IMG/VR virus record: IMGVR_UViG_3300020109_000011
Location: 1 to 64,000 of that record
Reading direction: 5' to 3' (one strand)
From: a virus
Length of the DNA stretch: 64,000 bases
The notes under the pieces are model-generated. The model made no database searches and had not been told where the DNA came from. It was given only the letters and a program-made list of their open reading frames with translations. Positions within the stretch are counted from its first letter, which is position 1. Every line of letters starts with the position of its first letter. Positions 7,246 through 19,200 of the stretch are shown here, piece after piece. A program made the position numbers and the translations under genes.

Positions 7246-7667
7246 TGTCCAGCGCCTTCGAGCAGTTCGACAAGCTGCTGGCCGAGTCGGTCATCGCCCG
7301 GCTGGGCGAGGAGGGCTCCAAGCGCCTGGCCGCGCTGCACGCCGCGCGCTCGGCGATGCCCGACGCGGACGTGTACGACCGGATCCGGCTGGCCCGGTAC
7401 ATCCTCACCGGCTTCGAGGACGCGCCGGAGATGATGACCGTGCGCACGGCGGACGGCAGCGTGCACGCCGTGTACGCCGAGCCCCAGGATCGCGTGGAGG
7501 GCGTCATGCCGGGCGAGGAGCCCCAGGAGGACCCGCAGCCGCTCACCGGAGTGGTCGGGCCGGACCCGGCCTTCGAGAAGCTGGTGGAGGAGTCCGAGGA
7601 GCAGGTTCCCGAGCGGGAGCCCGCGCCGTCCGAGGGCACCGGCTGGCTGGGGCGCCGAGGACGCTGA
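7245..7667 (+). CDS. Hypothetical protein, 140 aa
   Basis: ATG 7245 overlaps the previous stop (TGATG). A helical N-terminal part (residues 1-65: FEQFDKLLAESVIARLGEEGSKRLAALHAAR) is followed by a short beta part (MTVRTADGSVHAVYAE) and an acidic, Pro/Glu-rich tail. No family recognised. Confidence 0.6.
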   Translation: MSSAFEQFDKLLAESVIARLGEEGSKRLAALHAARSAMPDADVYDRIRLARYILTGFEDAPEMMTVRTADGSVHAVYAEPQDRVEGVMPGEEPQEDPQPLTGVVGPDPAFEKLVEESEEQVPEREPAPSEGTGWLGRRGR

Positions 7668-7858
7668 TGGCCGGGCGCCTGATGAAGTTCCGGTGCAGCG
7701 CGTGCGGGACCGAGCACCACATCCCGCGCGCGCTGGCTGTGGACTGCCCCGTCGTGGGCTGTCAGGCGCCCGTCGGCCAGAAGTGCCTGGACCTGAGATC
7801 GAGCGACGGCAAGACCCGGTTGACACCCCACCCCGAGCGAGAGGCACTGCTGCCGTGA
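7667..7858 (+). CDS. Zinc-ribbon protein, 63 aa
   Basis: ATG 7667 overlaps the previous stop. CSAC at residues 9-12 and two further cysteines (VVGC and QKC) suggest one zinc ribbon. Proteins with FRCSACGTEHHIPRALAVDCPVVGC-type fingers, in which the last part mentions batch-specific CxxC-P-x-G, are common in actinophages and may read small nucleic-acid targets. An inverted GGTTGACAC site lies inside the gene at 7818. Confidence 0.55.
   Translation: MAGRLMKFRCSACGTEHHIPRALAVDCPVVGCQAPVGQKCLDLRSSDGKTRLTPHPEREALLP
7818..7826 (-). promoter_or_regulatory. Stoperator-like site (GGTTGACAC on +)
   Basis: Exact copy inside the zinc-ribbon gene. Confidence 0.65.
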
Positions 7859-8148
7859 AGCCCCTGATCCTGGTCCTGGCCAGTGCCCGGCTGACCCAGC
7901 TGGTCGTGGACGACGCGATCACCGAGCCGGTCCGCCGGGCCGTGGAGAAGAAGGGCAACGAGTCCGAGGGCTGGGGGCTCGTGGACGAGGGCATCAACTG
8001 CCACGCCTGCACCTCGGTCTGGGCGGGTGGCGGCGTGCTCACGGCAGAGCACGCCGGTCCGGTGGGACGCTTCCTGGTGCGCGTGCTCGCGCTGTCGCAG
8101 AGCGCGCTCATCCTGAAGGCCATCGTGGAGAGGATCGACCGAGGATGA
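7855..8148 (+). CDS. DUF1360-like small membrane-associated protein
   Basis: 97 aa from GTG 7855 (GTGA overlap). The order ASARLTQLVVDDAITEPVR, then INCHACTSVWAG, then a hydrophobic C-terminal helix matches the DUF1360 layout (R-L-T-x-L-x-x-x-D, C-x-x-C-x-S-x-W, TM), except that the CPWC usual in the family is CHAC here. The family is found in phages and bacterial spores; function unknown. Confidence 0.6.
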   Translation: MKPLILVLASARLTQLVVDDAITEPVRRAVEKKGNESEGWGLVDEGINCHACTSVWAGGGVLTAEHAGPVGRFLVRVLALSQSALILKAIVERIDRG

Positions 8149-8546
8149 CCGCCACCGCAGAGCCCGTCGTCCTGATCGCCGACCTGTTCCCCGGGGTCGT
8201 GCTGGACCGGGAGACCGGTCAGCGGGTGGACGGCGTGCCGAAGGGCGCGAAGCTGCACGTCATCGTGTCCACCACCGAGATCGCCATCGGCTGGGACGCC
8301 GGGACCATCGACGGGGTGGCCACCGTCGGCACGCTGTTCCTGTCCCTGGAGGGCATGGACATCGACAACCTGAGCCACAACGGCGGACCGGTCGGGCCCT
8401 ACGAGGTGAAGCGCGCGGGCGGCTGCTCGTGCGGCACCACGCTGAAGCGCTGGAACCCCTACGCCGGTCGCCCGATGACCCAGCTGGCGCGCGCACCGCG
8501 CGAGAGCAGCTACGGCCTGCCCCAGCGCTACAGCCGCTCGCGCTGA
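8145..8546 (+). CDS. Hypothetical protein, 133 aa
   Basis: ATG 8145 overlaps the previous stop by ATGA. Beta-rich through residue 90 (LHVIVSTTEIAIGWDAGTIDGV), with CSCGTTLKRWNPYAGRP near residue 95 that could be a lone metal-binding knuckle. The C-terminus is Arg/Ser-rich. Not recognised. Confidence 0.55.
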   Translation: MTATAEPVVLIADLFPGVVLDRETGQRVDGVPKGAKLHVIVSTTEIAIGWDAGTIDGVATVGTLFLSLEGMDIDNLSHNGGPVGPYEVKRAGGCSCGTTLKRWNPYAGRPMTQLARAPRESSYGLPQRYSRSR

Positions 8547-8567
8547 CCTGGCGCGGCCCGCGACGCC

Positions 8568-8594
8568 GTGTCAACCGGCCGCTACTCTGCTGGC
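8568..8594 (+). promoter_or_regulatory. Leaderless promoter of the portal gene with overlapping operator
   Basis: GTGTCAACC 8568-8576, six bases, TACTCT 8583-8588, six bases, ATG 8595. The site occupies the place of the proximal box of the leftward promoters, but in the opposite orientation. Confidence 0.55.
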
Positions 8595-10244
8595 ATGGCG
8601 GGTGGCGGCGTTCTCCGGCGACGGCGTGAAGCGACCCCGGAGGCGATGACCGCGTCCGCTCAGGTGGTCCGGATGCCCGAGCGGAAGGCCCAGGCGGCGC
8701 CGTACCGGCAGCCGCGCGCCATCGTCGCCTCGGCCGAGCGCGTGGACCTGGACACCGCCTGGACCGAGCGCGCGAACGCCTCCTACAAGTCCTCCCAGGA
8801 CGAGGCCTGGATCGGCTACCAGCGGGTCGGCGAGATCCACTACGGCTTCAACCTGGTCGCCAACGTGCTGTCCCGCCTGCGGGTCTACCCGGCGGCCATC
8901 CCGGAGTCCGAGGAGGCGCCTCAGGGCGCGAAGGACGCCGCCGACCGTGGGCGCATCTCCTCCGACCTGGCGCGCGACGCCGAGGAGGTCATGCGGCAGA
9001 TCACCGGGCCGACCTTCTCCCAGCTGGTCCGCAGCTTCGCGCTCAACATCAACGTGCCGGGCGAGTGCTACCTGGTCCGGCTGAAGGAGCGCACGAAGGA
9101 GGGCAACGAGACCGTCCAGTGGAAGGTCGTCTCCACCGACGAGCTCGTGGTGGACGTGAACGGTGCGACCCTCCGGCCGCTGCGCGGGCAGACCGCGAAG
9201 GAGAAGCGGCTGCCGAAGGGCACCTTCGTCGGTCGCATCTGGCGCTCGCACCCGCGCTACTCCGGGGAGCCGGACTCCAGCCTCATGGGCGTCGCGGACG
9301 CCATCGAGGAGTTGCTGATCCTCCAGCGCCTGGTGCGCTCGGCGACCCGCTCGCGGCTGAACAACGGCCTGCTGTTCCTGCCCGAGGGTCTGCTGTCGGC
9401 CCGGATGCAGATGGCCATGCAGGGCCTGGACGAGGCCGGGAACCCCCTCTCCGACGAGGAGAAGGAGGCGATGGCCAACGACCCCGGCAACCAGCTGGTG
9501 GCCGACCTGATGCAGGCCATCGTCACGGCGGTCAGCGACGAGGGCGACGCCTCGGCCGTGGCCCCGCTGATGGTGACCGGTGAGGGCTCGCTGGCCGAGC
9601 AGATCAAGCACATCACCTTCGAGCGCGGCAGCGACGAGTGGCTGGTCAACCGGACCGAGCGCGCGCTGGAGCGGATCCTCCAGGGCATCGACGTGCCGAA
9701 GGAGGTCGTCACCGGGCTGGCCAACGTGAAGTATTCCAACGCGCTGGTCATCGATGAGAACCTCTACAAGGCCAACATCGAGCCCCTGGCGCTGGTCCTG
9801 GTGGACGCGCTCACCGAGGTGTTCCTGCGGCCCCTGCTGCGGGCCCGGGGCTACGACGAGGCCGACCTGGACCGGATCGTCGTCTGGTACGACCCGAGCG
9901 AGATCGTCACCCGGCCCAACCAGGCCGAGGACGCCAGCGACGGCTACGACCGCTACCTGGTCGGCCCGGGCGCCTGGCGGCGCGAGCACGGCTTCGGCGA
10001 CGACGACGCCCCGACCGAAGCCGAGCTCGGGATGATGCTGCTGACCAGCGGCGCGCCCCTGCCACAGGATGTCCAGATGGCCCTGCTCCAGGCGATGCTG
10101 CCGAAGATCCTCGGCCAGCAGCGCGAGGAGAACATGGGCAACCAGCCCGTGCCGTTCCCCCAGAGCGCGCAGGACGTGCTCTCCCCGACCCCCGAGGCCT
10201 CGGCCAACGTCAGCGACGCAGCCACTGGAGAGAACGCCGCGTGA
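8595..10244 (+). CDS. Portal protein
   Basis: 549 aa ring protein through which DNA passes. I chose ATG 8595, six bases after TACTCT; the GTG at 8568 is in frame but is the operator itself. The region DEAWIGYQRVGEIHYGFNLVANVLSRLRVY near residues 55-90, the long helical middle with RLVRSATRSRLNNGLLFLPEG, and VPKEVVTGLANVKYSNALVIDENLYKANIEPLALVLVD near residues 370-405 are typical of actinophage portals. The last 40 residues are Gln/Pro-rich. Its stop overlaps the giant gene by GTGA. Confidence 0.85.
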   Translation: MAGGGVLRRRREATPEAMTASAQVVRMPERKAQAAPYRQPRAIVASAERVDLDTAWTERANASYKSSQDEAWIGYQRVGEIHYGFNLVANVLSRLRVYPAAIPESEEAPQGAKDAADRGRISSDLARDAEEVMRQITGPTFSQLVRSFALNINVPGECYLVRLKERTKEGNETVQWKVVSTDELVVDVNGATLRPLRGQTAKEKRLPKGTFVGRIWRSHPRYSGEPDSSLMGVADAIEELLILQRLVRSATRSRLNNGLLFLPEGLLSARMQMAMQGLDEAGNPLSDEEKEAMANDPGNQLVADLMQAIVTAVSDEGDASAVAPLMVTGEGSLAEQIKHITFERGSDEWLVNRTERALERILQGIDVPKEVVTGLANVKYSNALVIDENLYKANIEPLALVLVDALTEVFLRPLLRARGYDEADLDRIVVWYDPSEIVTRPNQAEDASDGYDRYLVGPGAWRREHGFGDDDAPTEAELGMMLLTSGAPLPQDVQMALLQAMLPKILGQQREENMGNQPVPFPQSAQDVLSPTPEASANVSDAATGENAA

Positions 10245-13200
10245 GCGAGTCCAAGCACTACACGACCGCGATCCTCGCCGCCGTCCCCGCGACGGACGAC
10301 CCGGTCCACGAGGTCGTCGCCGAGGACGCCCACGTCACCCTCCAGTTCCTGGGCGAGGCGGCCGAGCTCTCCGAGGAGCAGGTCGAGGAGATCACCACCG
10401 CGCTGGAGATGCTGGCCAGCGTCGTCTACCCGTTCGAGGCCGACATCTCGGGCACCGCCGAGCTCGGGCCCGACAAGGCGCAGGTGCTGCTGGTCCAGAG
10501 CGCGCTGCTGACCAAGGTCCGCGAGACGCTGGGCATGGTCGAGGCCGTGTCAACCGCCGTGGCGGCCAGCGACCAGTTCCCGAACTGGATCCCGCACCTG
10601 ACGCTGGCCTACGAGGGCGAGATGCCCGACGTGAGCAGCTACAAGACGGTGACCATCGGCTCGCTGGAGCTCTGGCTGGCCGAGAAGAAGACGGTCTTCC
10701 CACTGGCCCAGCCGAAGGACGCGGTCACCGCCGCCGGGCTCAAGGTCTTCGAGGAGCACCTGCACCCGCGCGGTGCGGACGGCCGCTTCATCGAGAAGTT
10801 CGGCGTGATCAAGTTCCTGACCGCCAAGGGCTGGCAGTACGGCAAGGTCGAGGGGATCTACGAGGAGAACGGCCAGGTCAAGCTGACCGTCAGCCCCTCC
10901 AACCTGTCCGGGAAGACCCACGGCGAGTCCGTCGTGCTGACCCCGAAGCAGGTCTACCGGGCGCCGAAGACCAAGGCGCACCTGCTGGTCAACCAGTCCG
11001 GCGTGACCAAGATCGGTGGCCAGGGCGGCTCCAACCCCGGCGGCCTCTACTCGATGCCCGCCCAGGTCCCGCACCCCGACGGCAGCGTGGAGCTCACGGG
11101 CGAGCAGGACCAGTTCTACGTCAAGACGCCGAAGTCCAAGGCCATCGGTCAGAACGAGGCGCTGACCAACGCGCTGTACGAGCACGCCGGGGTGCCGGTC
11201 CCCGAGGTGGACCTGGCCAGCGACGGGAAGCTCTACAGCAAGATCGTCAAGGGCCAGCAGGACATGGCCCAGCAGCTGTCGAACGCGGACTGGAAGGACC
11301 AGGTCCGGCGGAACTTCGTCGTGGACGCCTGGCTGGCCAACCGCGACGTGTTCGGCATGACCTACGACAACATCCTGACCGACGAGCACGGCGTGCCGTG
11401 GCGCATCGACAACGGCGGCGGGCTGCTCTACCGGGCGCAGGGCGCGAAGAAGACCGACTTCGGCTCGCAGGTCACCGAGCTCGACGCCTTCCGGCAGGGC
11501 AAGAAGGCCGCGATCTTCGGCCCCGAGATGTCGAAGGCCCAGGAGATCGACGGGGCCGAGCGCGTGCTGGCCATCTCCCCGGCCGACATCGATGACCTGG
11601 TCAAGGCCCACGGCCTGCCCAAGTCGCTGGCCGACACCCTGAAGGCCCGGCGGCTCTACATCGCCGACTACTACGGCCTGACGCTGCCGGAGTCCAAGGC
11701 CCCGGCCGAGGCCGAGGGCCCGACCAGCGCGCCGCTGGTGGACGCCCCCGACATCGCCGAGAACGAGGGCCACAACCGCAGTTGGTTCAAGGTCAACCTG
11801 TCCCAGCTGGGCTTCGTGGCGAGCACGGGGGACCTGCTGGAGCTTCCGGACGGGAGCACGAAGCTGCTGGGCGTCGGGGACGACGGCCAGGCGCTGTCGA
11901 TGGTGGGCGCCCAGGCCCAGCTGCTGGGGCTCATGCAGACCATCGGGCCCGAGGCCCAGGTCTACCTGAAGAAGCAGATCGACCCCCAGCAGTCCCGCCC
12001 CGACCACGGGTCGAAGCTGAAGGGCAGCGACCTCACCTCGCAGCGCTGGAAGCGCGGTGACCAGGTCATCGACTCCGACGGCGTGCCGTGGAAGGTGCTG
12101 GGCTGGAACGAGGACACGGGCGCGATGCTCGTGCAGTTCGCCAGTAAGGCCCCGGTGCTGCTGGACACCCACGGCAAGGACAAGGGCGAGACCTTCACCG
12201 TCCAGCGCTGGGACCCGCCTGCGGTTGACACGGCCGAGCCGGTGCAGACCGAGCAGCAGGCCATCGACCAGGTCCAGACCGCCGTCTGGATCAACCCGCC
12301 GCCGGTCAAGATCGAGACGCTGACCGAGCCCGACGACGAGCTCACCACCTACACGCAGAGCGAGAGCGGCACCTACGTCCCGAAGGTCGTCCCGGCCGAG
12401 ATCGTGGACGAGTTCCTGGCGCCGCTCCCCGCCGAGAGCACGAAGACCGGCCAGGCCGCGCAGGCCGAGCAGGCCATCAAGGCCGACCTCAACCAGCCGC
12501 TGCCCACCGGAAGCGGCGCTCCGGCGCCCGCGAAGACCAGCGCGCCCGGCGGCGCGAAGGTCATGGTCATCGGCGACGGCACCGAGGCTGCCACCGGGGA
12601 TTCCGTCACGTCCAAGAAGGACGGCAAGACCTACGTCTTCGTGAAGCCGAAGGGGCAGTACGCGGTCGTCACCGACCCCAACGGCGAGGACCCGACCAAG
12701 CAGCTGCTGAAGCTGGCCAGCACGATGACCCAGCCGGGCAAGGCCCCGGCCGCCGACGCCACCGAGGTCGAGGCGCCGAAGACGGCCACGGGCGAGGTCC
12801 CGCAGCTGGGCATGACCGCGCTGGCCAAGGACGGATGGGCGGGCACCATCACGCTCATCTCGCCGGACGGCAAGTTCGTCTTCATCACCGACGCCAACGG
12901 GAAGCGGAAGCGGAAGTCCACCGGCACCGTCTCCATCACCGGGGGCACCCCGGCGGTGGTTGACACCCCGGCCCCGGCCACGGCTCCGGCCGCTCCGGCC
13001 CCGCTGAAGCCCTACGGCCCGGCCCCGGCCAACGTCCCGGCGGCCAAGGCCGCGCTGGGGGACATCTCCTTCGACCTGGACGACCCGGCCGACCTGGACG
13101 CCGGGGACATGGTGGTCGTGGGCTACGCGGACGGCACCATCGGCCTGGAGCCCTACACCGGCCAGCCGCTGGACAGCCTGCTGAAGAACACCACCGGCAA

Positions 13201-16200
13201 GGTGGCCACCCACAACACGATCACGGTCTACCAGGGCCCGGTGTCGGCCGAGCAGTTCGTGGCGGCCACGGCGGCCAAGGCGGGCTCGCACCCGAAGCAC
13301 TACTTCGTCTTCTGGGACAGCAAGGTCTTCCTGACCGACGGCAAGACCGGGCCCAACGGCGGCCTGATCCTGTGGGACTCGGAGAACCCGAGCACCTACG
13401 CCCTGGAGCTCCCGAAGACCGGCCACGTGCTGGTCATCGCCGACAGCACCCCGGCCAACGAGTCCGGCATCGTGCTGCCCGACTTCGAGACCATCGGCTC
13501 CTCCCAGGTGCTCGACAGCGGCTGGACCCCCGCGCTGCCGCTGTACGGCGACGAGGCGAAGACGTTGGCCGACTGGGGCCAGGACATCGGCGTGGGCTCG
13601 GAGATCTCGCTGGACGGCGAGGAGTGGCTGAAGGTCACCGCCGTCACCGCCAACGGCGTGACGGTGCAGGACTCGAACGAGGCCAACACCTACCTGACCA
13701 CGAAGGCCAGCATGGCGAAGTGGGTCATCAAGGCCCCGCCGATGAAGGACGGTGACGCCCCCAACCCGGCCTTCCAGCCGGGTGCGAAGGACCCGGACCT
13801 GGACGAGCTCCCGGTGCAGTCCGGGAAGAAGAAGATCGCGGACCTGGCCTCGGGTGACGTGGTCATCGACGCCCACGGCGGCACCACGATCATCGACTCG
13901 GTCCTGGTGGACCCCGACGCCCCGGGGATCCACAAGGCCGAGATCACGGCGATGGGGGAGCAGGACACCTTCCCGGCCGATCCCAACCAGGTGCTGGACC
14001 ACCTCGGCAACATCACCGAGGACTTCGTGACGGTCCCGCTGGAGACGGTGCTGGACCACCTCTACCCGGGCGCGCAGTTCCAGATGGCTGGGCAGACCAT
14101 GCAGCTGGTCAGCTACCCGCAGAAGCTGGACAACGGCAACTACCGCTTCGCGGTCATCCCCGAGGGCGAGCCCGGCAGCCCGCTGCTGTACGAGGTCGGT
14201 CAGTACGACCTGGGCGCCGACATCTCCAGCGAGTTCGTCGTCCCGGTCAAGCTGGGCAGCTTCTCCTCCGCGCAGGACGCCGGGGCCGACCTGATCCAGC
14301 TGAACGCGCTGTTCGACGCGGCGGCCACGCAGAAGCAGGACACCCCGGACTACTCGGCGGCGATGACCGACGCGGGGATCCCGTTCGGCACGGCGCAGTA
14401 CCCGATCTACTACGGCGCGCAGTCCGAGACCTTCTTCCGTGCCGCGCACTCCGGCATGGAGGAGTGGGACCCCGAGGGCGGGGTCTGGAACAAGGTCGGC
14501 GGCTCGGTGGCCGAGAAGACCAAGGTCTGGGACGGCGTGCCCTTCACCGGCACGCTGAAGGCGCCCGAGGGCTTCCAGGACAGCACCATCGGGATCACGG
14601 CGGGCCTGACCTGGGCGCTGGAGAACTACAAGCCGAAGCCGGGCGAGACCATCCAGGTGGTCAAGATGCCCCAGCTGTCGGGGAAGTCGCTGCTCATCAG
14701 CTACCCCTACGGTCTGGACGGCCCGGCGCACACGATCCTGGACGACCAGGCGGGTGGCCTGCACGCCTCCACCGACCCCTTCGCCGGGGACTGGAAGGAG
14801 TCCGGCGGCTTCAGCGACTACACGGTCATCCACGACCCGTTCGCCGCTCCCACGCCCGGTCCGCAGCTGACCCACCAGGCCGCACCGCAGCCTCCGGCCG
14901 TGCTGGGCGCCCACCTCCAGACGGCGGGCTACGAGCCGACCCCCGGCGAGCAGTTCATGGTGGTCAACCAGGGCACGGCCACGCGCGTGTGGACCAAGCA
15001 GCCCGACGGGACCTACGTCCGGATCTTCGGCTCCGGCGCGGTCGGCAACACCCCGTGGGACCTGGACGACATCAAGCACACCTTCGAGGGCTGGGACCAG
15101 TTCACCTTCACCTGGCTGCCCGAGGGCGCCGACGCCCCGGCGGCGGTGGCCGGGATGCCCGAGGGCTACGCGCCGTTCGTGCCGGGCGAGGGCCAGTCCC
15201 TGATCAAGGTGACCCTGGGCAACGGCAAGCAGAACGTCTACCTCCAGAAGCAGCCCGAGGCGGGCTGGTACGAGCTCGGCCCCGATGGCGTGGTCAGCGA
15301 GGCCAGCGACGCCGTCAAGAGCAACTTCGTCGTCCAGCAGAAGCTGGCAGGCCAGGGCCTGGGCACCGGCACGGTGAAGTACGAGCTCCTGCACCCGAAG
15401 CCGGAGGGCCAGAAGCAGGCCGACAAGCCGGTGCCGGAGTTCAGCAACTCCACCGGCACGTGGACCCCGGAGGCGGGCCAGAAGGTCGTCGCGCTCACCA
15501 GCTACCCGGGCGACTCGGACCCCTGGTTCTACGTCCAGAGCGAGCCGGGCGGGGACTGGGTGCCGAGCCCGAACACCCCGGACACCACGGCCCAGAACGA
15601 CAGCGCCGTGCAGAACGGGATCTCGGCGGGCCAGAAGGCCTCGGGGTCCAGCTGGACGCTGGTCTACGACGGCGACAGCGGTCAGGCGGCGGTTGACACG
15701 CCGGAGAAGGCGCTCGCGTCCTTCCACCACCACGTCCCGCTGCCCGACACCGAGGTCTACCAGGACGCGCAGGGCGACTACTGGGCCCAGCAGGCACCGG
15801 GCGGGAAGTTCTACTACGTCAACCCCGAGACCGGGACCTACTCCCTCGGTGGGCTGACCGAGCAGGACATCACCGACTCGGCCGAGGACATGACCAAGGT
15901 CTGGCCGACCGAAGACGGTCCGGCCATCGAGACCCTGACCGAGGCCTTCAGCGGGTACACCCCGAAGCCGGGCGACACGGTCATCAAGTGGACTCCGGCC
16001 AGCGGGAACGCGGTGTGGCTGGTCCTGGCCGAGGGCGAGACGGTCTACCACCCGATCTCCAGCGAGGGCGAGATCGTCCAGAGCGGCGGGATCGCGCAGT
16101 ACCAGCTGGACCAGCTGAACGCCCCGGGGTCCAACCAGACCGTCGAGACGGTCTGGCCGCCGAGCGCGCAGGGCAAGGGCATCGAGGTCGGGGGCTACCA

Positions 16201-19200
16201 GACCCAGCCCACCGACAACGTGGTCCAGTTCGTCGCGCAGAGCGGCACCACGGTCACCGCCGTGCAGCAGCCCGACGGCAGCTGGGCGCCCATCATGGGC
16301 GGCCAGCTGGAGCCCGACGACGGCTACTCGCAGAGCACCATCGAGTGGGCGGCCAACCCCGACAGTGGGCTGGAGCTCACCGTGCTCCAGGGCACGCTGA
16401 AGGGCGCCCCGCCTGCCGAGCCCGAGGCCCTGCCGACCACTGTCACGCCCTACGCGGGTGTCAACCAGACCACCGTGCTGGCGCAGACCAACTGGGCGCT
16501 GGAGGACCCGGCTGCGCCCCTGACCGAGTACGGCAAGACCAAGGTCCAGGGCCTGACGCTCCAGCCGGGCGAGTCCGCCTACGTCGCCAGCGGCAACGGC
16601 AGCTACGTCTACGTCCGGGACAGCGCCGGGAACTGGAACTACGTCTACGGCGACAGCGGCGAGCAGAACCTGGAGTTCTCCTCCGACGAGGAGATGGAGC
16701 AGCACCTGGCGAACACCAGCCAGACGCTGAACAAGGTCAAGTTCGCCACGCCGCAGGCTGCCCCGGTCAGCGCGCCGACCACCTACGCCGGTCCGTCCAT
16801 CTCCGGCTGGGCGGCCCAGGGCCTGCCCGACCCGGCCACGATGGGCTTCCTGGGCGGTCCCGAGGGCGCGGCCGGGATGCAGAAGGGCATGTGGCTGTTC
16901 ACCCAGGCCGACAGCAGCCTGGCCCAGGGGAACGGCACCGGCCTCTACGTCCAGCTGGCCGAGGACGTGAAGCCCGGGCAGACCGGCACGGTCAAGGTCC
17001 AGGCCTACGCACCGGTCCAGAGCGGCGACGTGAAGGACATCAAGCACCCCTCCAACGGGGGCACGATCAACTTCAACCTGGGCCAGGTCAAGCACATCTA
17101 CGGGCAGAACGCCTCGGGCATCCCCTCGCCCGACGGTCAGCAGGCCCCGGTGGCCGCCCCGAGCGCCCCGCAGAGCGCCCCGGAGGCCCCGAAGGCTGCC
17201 CCGGCCTACCCCGGCGCCCAGAAGCCCAGCCAGGAGGACATCAACGCCTGGGGCGGCGCGCTCACGAAGGACGGCCACATCCCCACCGCCGGGATGTTCG
17301 TCACCGGCAAGGGCCCGATGTCCGGGAAGATCATCTCGGTCTCGAAGGACAAGACCAAGGCCACCGTGCTCACGGCGGACGGCTCGAAGTCCACGCGGCT
17401 GATCTCGGCGCTGAAGACCGACCCCTCGGCCAACTACTCGGCCTACGCCGCGCCGGTCACGCTGAAGGACATCCCGGGTGGGATGCCGCTGGCGGTTGAC
17501 ACGGTCGCCGAGGCCCTGGAGAAGACCGCGAAGGACGGCAAGTTCCGCGCCATCCTCAACGGCCACCCCGGGGTCAGCCAGGGCCAGATGGTCGTCACGA
17601 AGACCACCGCGCCGTCGGGCAAGGTCTTCAACCGGGTGCACCTGACCCTGACCCCGGCCCAGCGCGCCGAGCTCCTGGCCACCCTGGCCGGGACCGGCGA
17701 GAAGGGCGACTGGGTCAAGTCCTCGAAGATGTCCGACCAGGTGGCGGTCGGCGACCAGCTGCCGATGCGGAAGTCCTCCACGGACAACCCCGACGGGACG
17801 CCGCGCTGGAAGGTGGACCCGGAGACCAAGCCGCCCACGCACACCGTGACGAAGGTCGAGGACGACCCCTCGGGCTCCGGCGTCAAGGTCGTGACGCTGA
17901 AGAACACCGTCACGGGCGAGGAGATCACCAGCCGGTTCCACGCGGGCAAGTCGCTGTCCGTCTACGCCTGGGACCCGAACAAGCCGAAGCCGGTCACGGC
18001 GGGCGCCTTCAGCGTCTCGGAGACGGCCAAGGCGATGGGCTGGCAGTTCGTCACCGACGGCGGCATCTCGGCCATCAAGGGCGGGGCCGACAAGGGCACC
18101 CTCTACAACGAGCCCGGGTCGGCCGTCACGAAGTCCGCGCTGGGGCAGGTCAGCCACAGCTGGAAGACCCTGCGCAACGTCTCCCAGGACGGCGTGGTCA
18201 TCGAGATCGCCGACCCCAAGGGTGCGGACACGCACTCCACCACCGGGGTCACGGTCATCTCGCTGCCCGAGGGCGCCGACGAGAAGGCCCTGGGCGCGGC
18301 GCTGTCGAAGATGGGCATCGACTACCGGCCGATGAACCAGGACGACGCCAAGGTGGCCGTGCGCGGCGTGCTGCGCACGCTGCTGTCGCTGGACACCTCG
18401 GACGTGGACACCCCGAAGCACTACACCGACGAGCAGCTGTTCAAGCAGGCCGGTCAGACGATGGGGATCAGCGACCTCGGCTGGCAGGACGTGCTGGTGG
18501 GCGTGGACGAGAGCACGGGCAAGACCAGCTTCTTCTGGTCCGACCGGGCGCGCGCCGCGCTGGCCGGGAAGGTCAGCTACAACCTGGTCTACCGGGCCGC
18601 GAGCACCGGCACCGCCGCGCAGATCGTGTCAACCGTGAAGTACGGCTCGGCGAGCTCGATCCTGAAGAAGACCACCGGGATGCTCGATGGCTCCGGCTCG
18701 GTGGGCAACGGCGCCAGCGCGAGCTCGGACAACTCCAACCACGCCGGGCACGGCTCCTACGCCTCGGCCAGCAAGGAGTTCAAGCTGCCCAGCACGAACG
18801 CCCAGGCGGGCTACAAGGGCTCGGTCGGGATCATGGTCTACCACCGGCCCGAGGCCGTGCTGGGCCGGATCATGGACTACCGGGTGTCCGCCTCGGACGC
18901 CTTCGGGATGGGCCACGGCTCGGGCTCGGACCACCTGAAGTACGCCACCTCGATGGGCAAGGTGAAGGACTACTTCCTGGGCGGCGGCCTGCCGACCGAG
19001 GCCGTGGGCTTCATCGCCGTCCAGGACTCCGGCGAGCGGGCCAAGGCCATCGAGCAGCTGAAGGCCGAGGGCTTCGGCGTGATCAACGGCCGCCCGGTCG
19101 AGGACATCGTGATCACGAAGCAGAAGGCCGCCACGCTCACCCCGGACGACCTGCCGCCCGTGACCATCCCCGCGAACGCCCGGCCGATCCTGGATCTGCC

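Larger units (their letters stand above)
14600..16660 (+). repeat. Degenerate protein repeats, Y-x-P-x-PGE/D modules
   Basis: Within the giant protein, short segments with the same pattern recur: NYKPKPGETIQVV, GYEPTPGEQFMVV, GYAPFVPGEGQSLIKV, WTPEAGQKVVAL, GYTPKPGDTVIKW, GYQTQPTDNVVQF and LTLQPGESAYVA. Most are followed by a W-x-x-x-P-(D/G)-G strand. They look like beta-sandwich or SH3-like units acting as a spacer. The match is at protein level; the DNA is not an obvious tandem repeat. Confidence 0.5.

Noticed and set aside
10550-18421. 2623-codon open frame on the minus strand opposite the giant gene
   Set aside because: A shadow of high G+C third-position bias. It is low complexity (Arg, Gly, Leu, Val, His), has no ribosome site and no domain.
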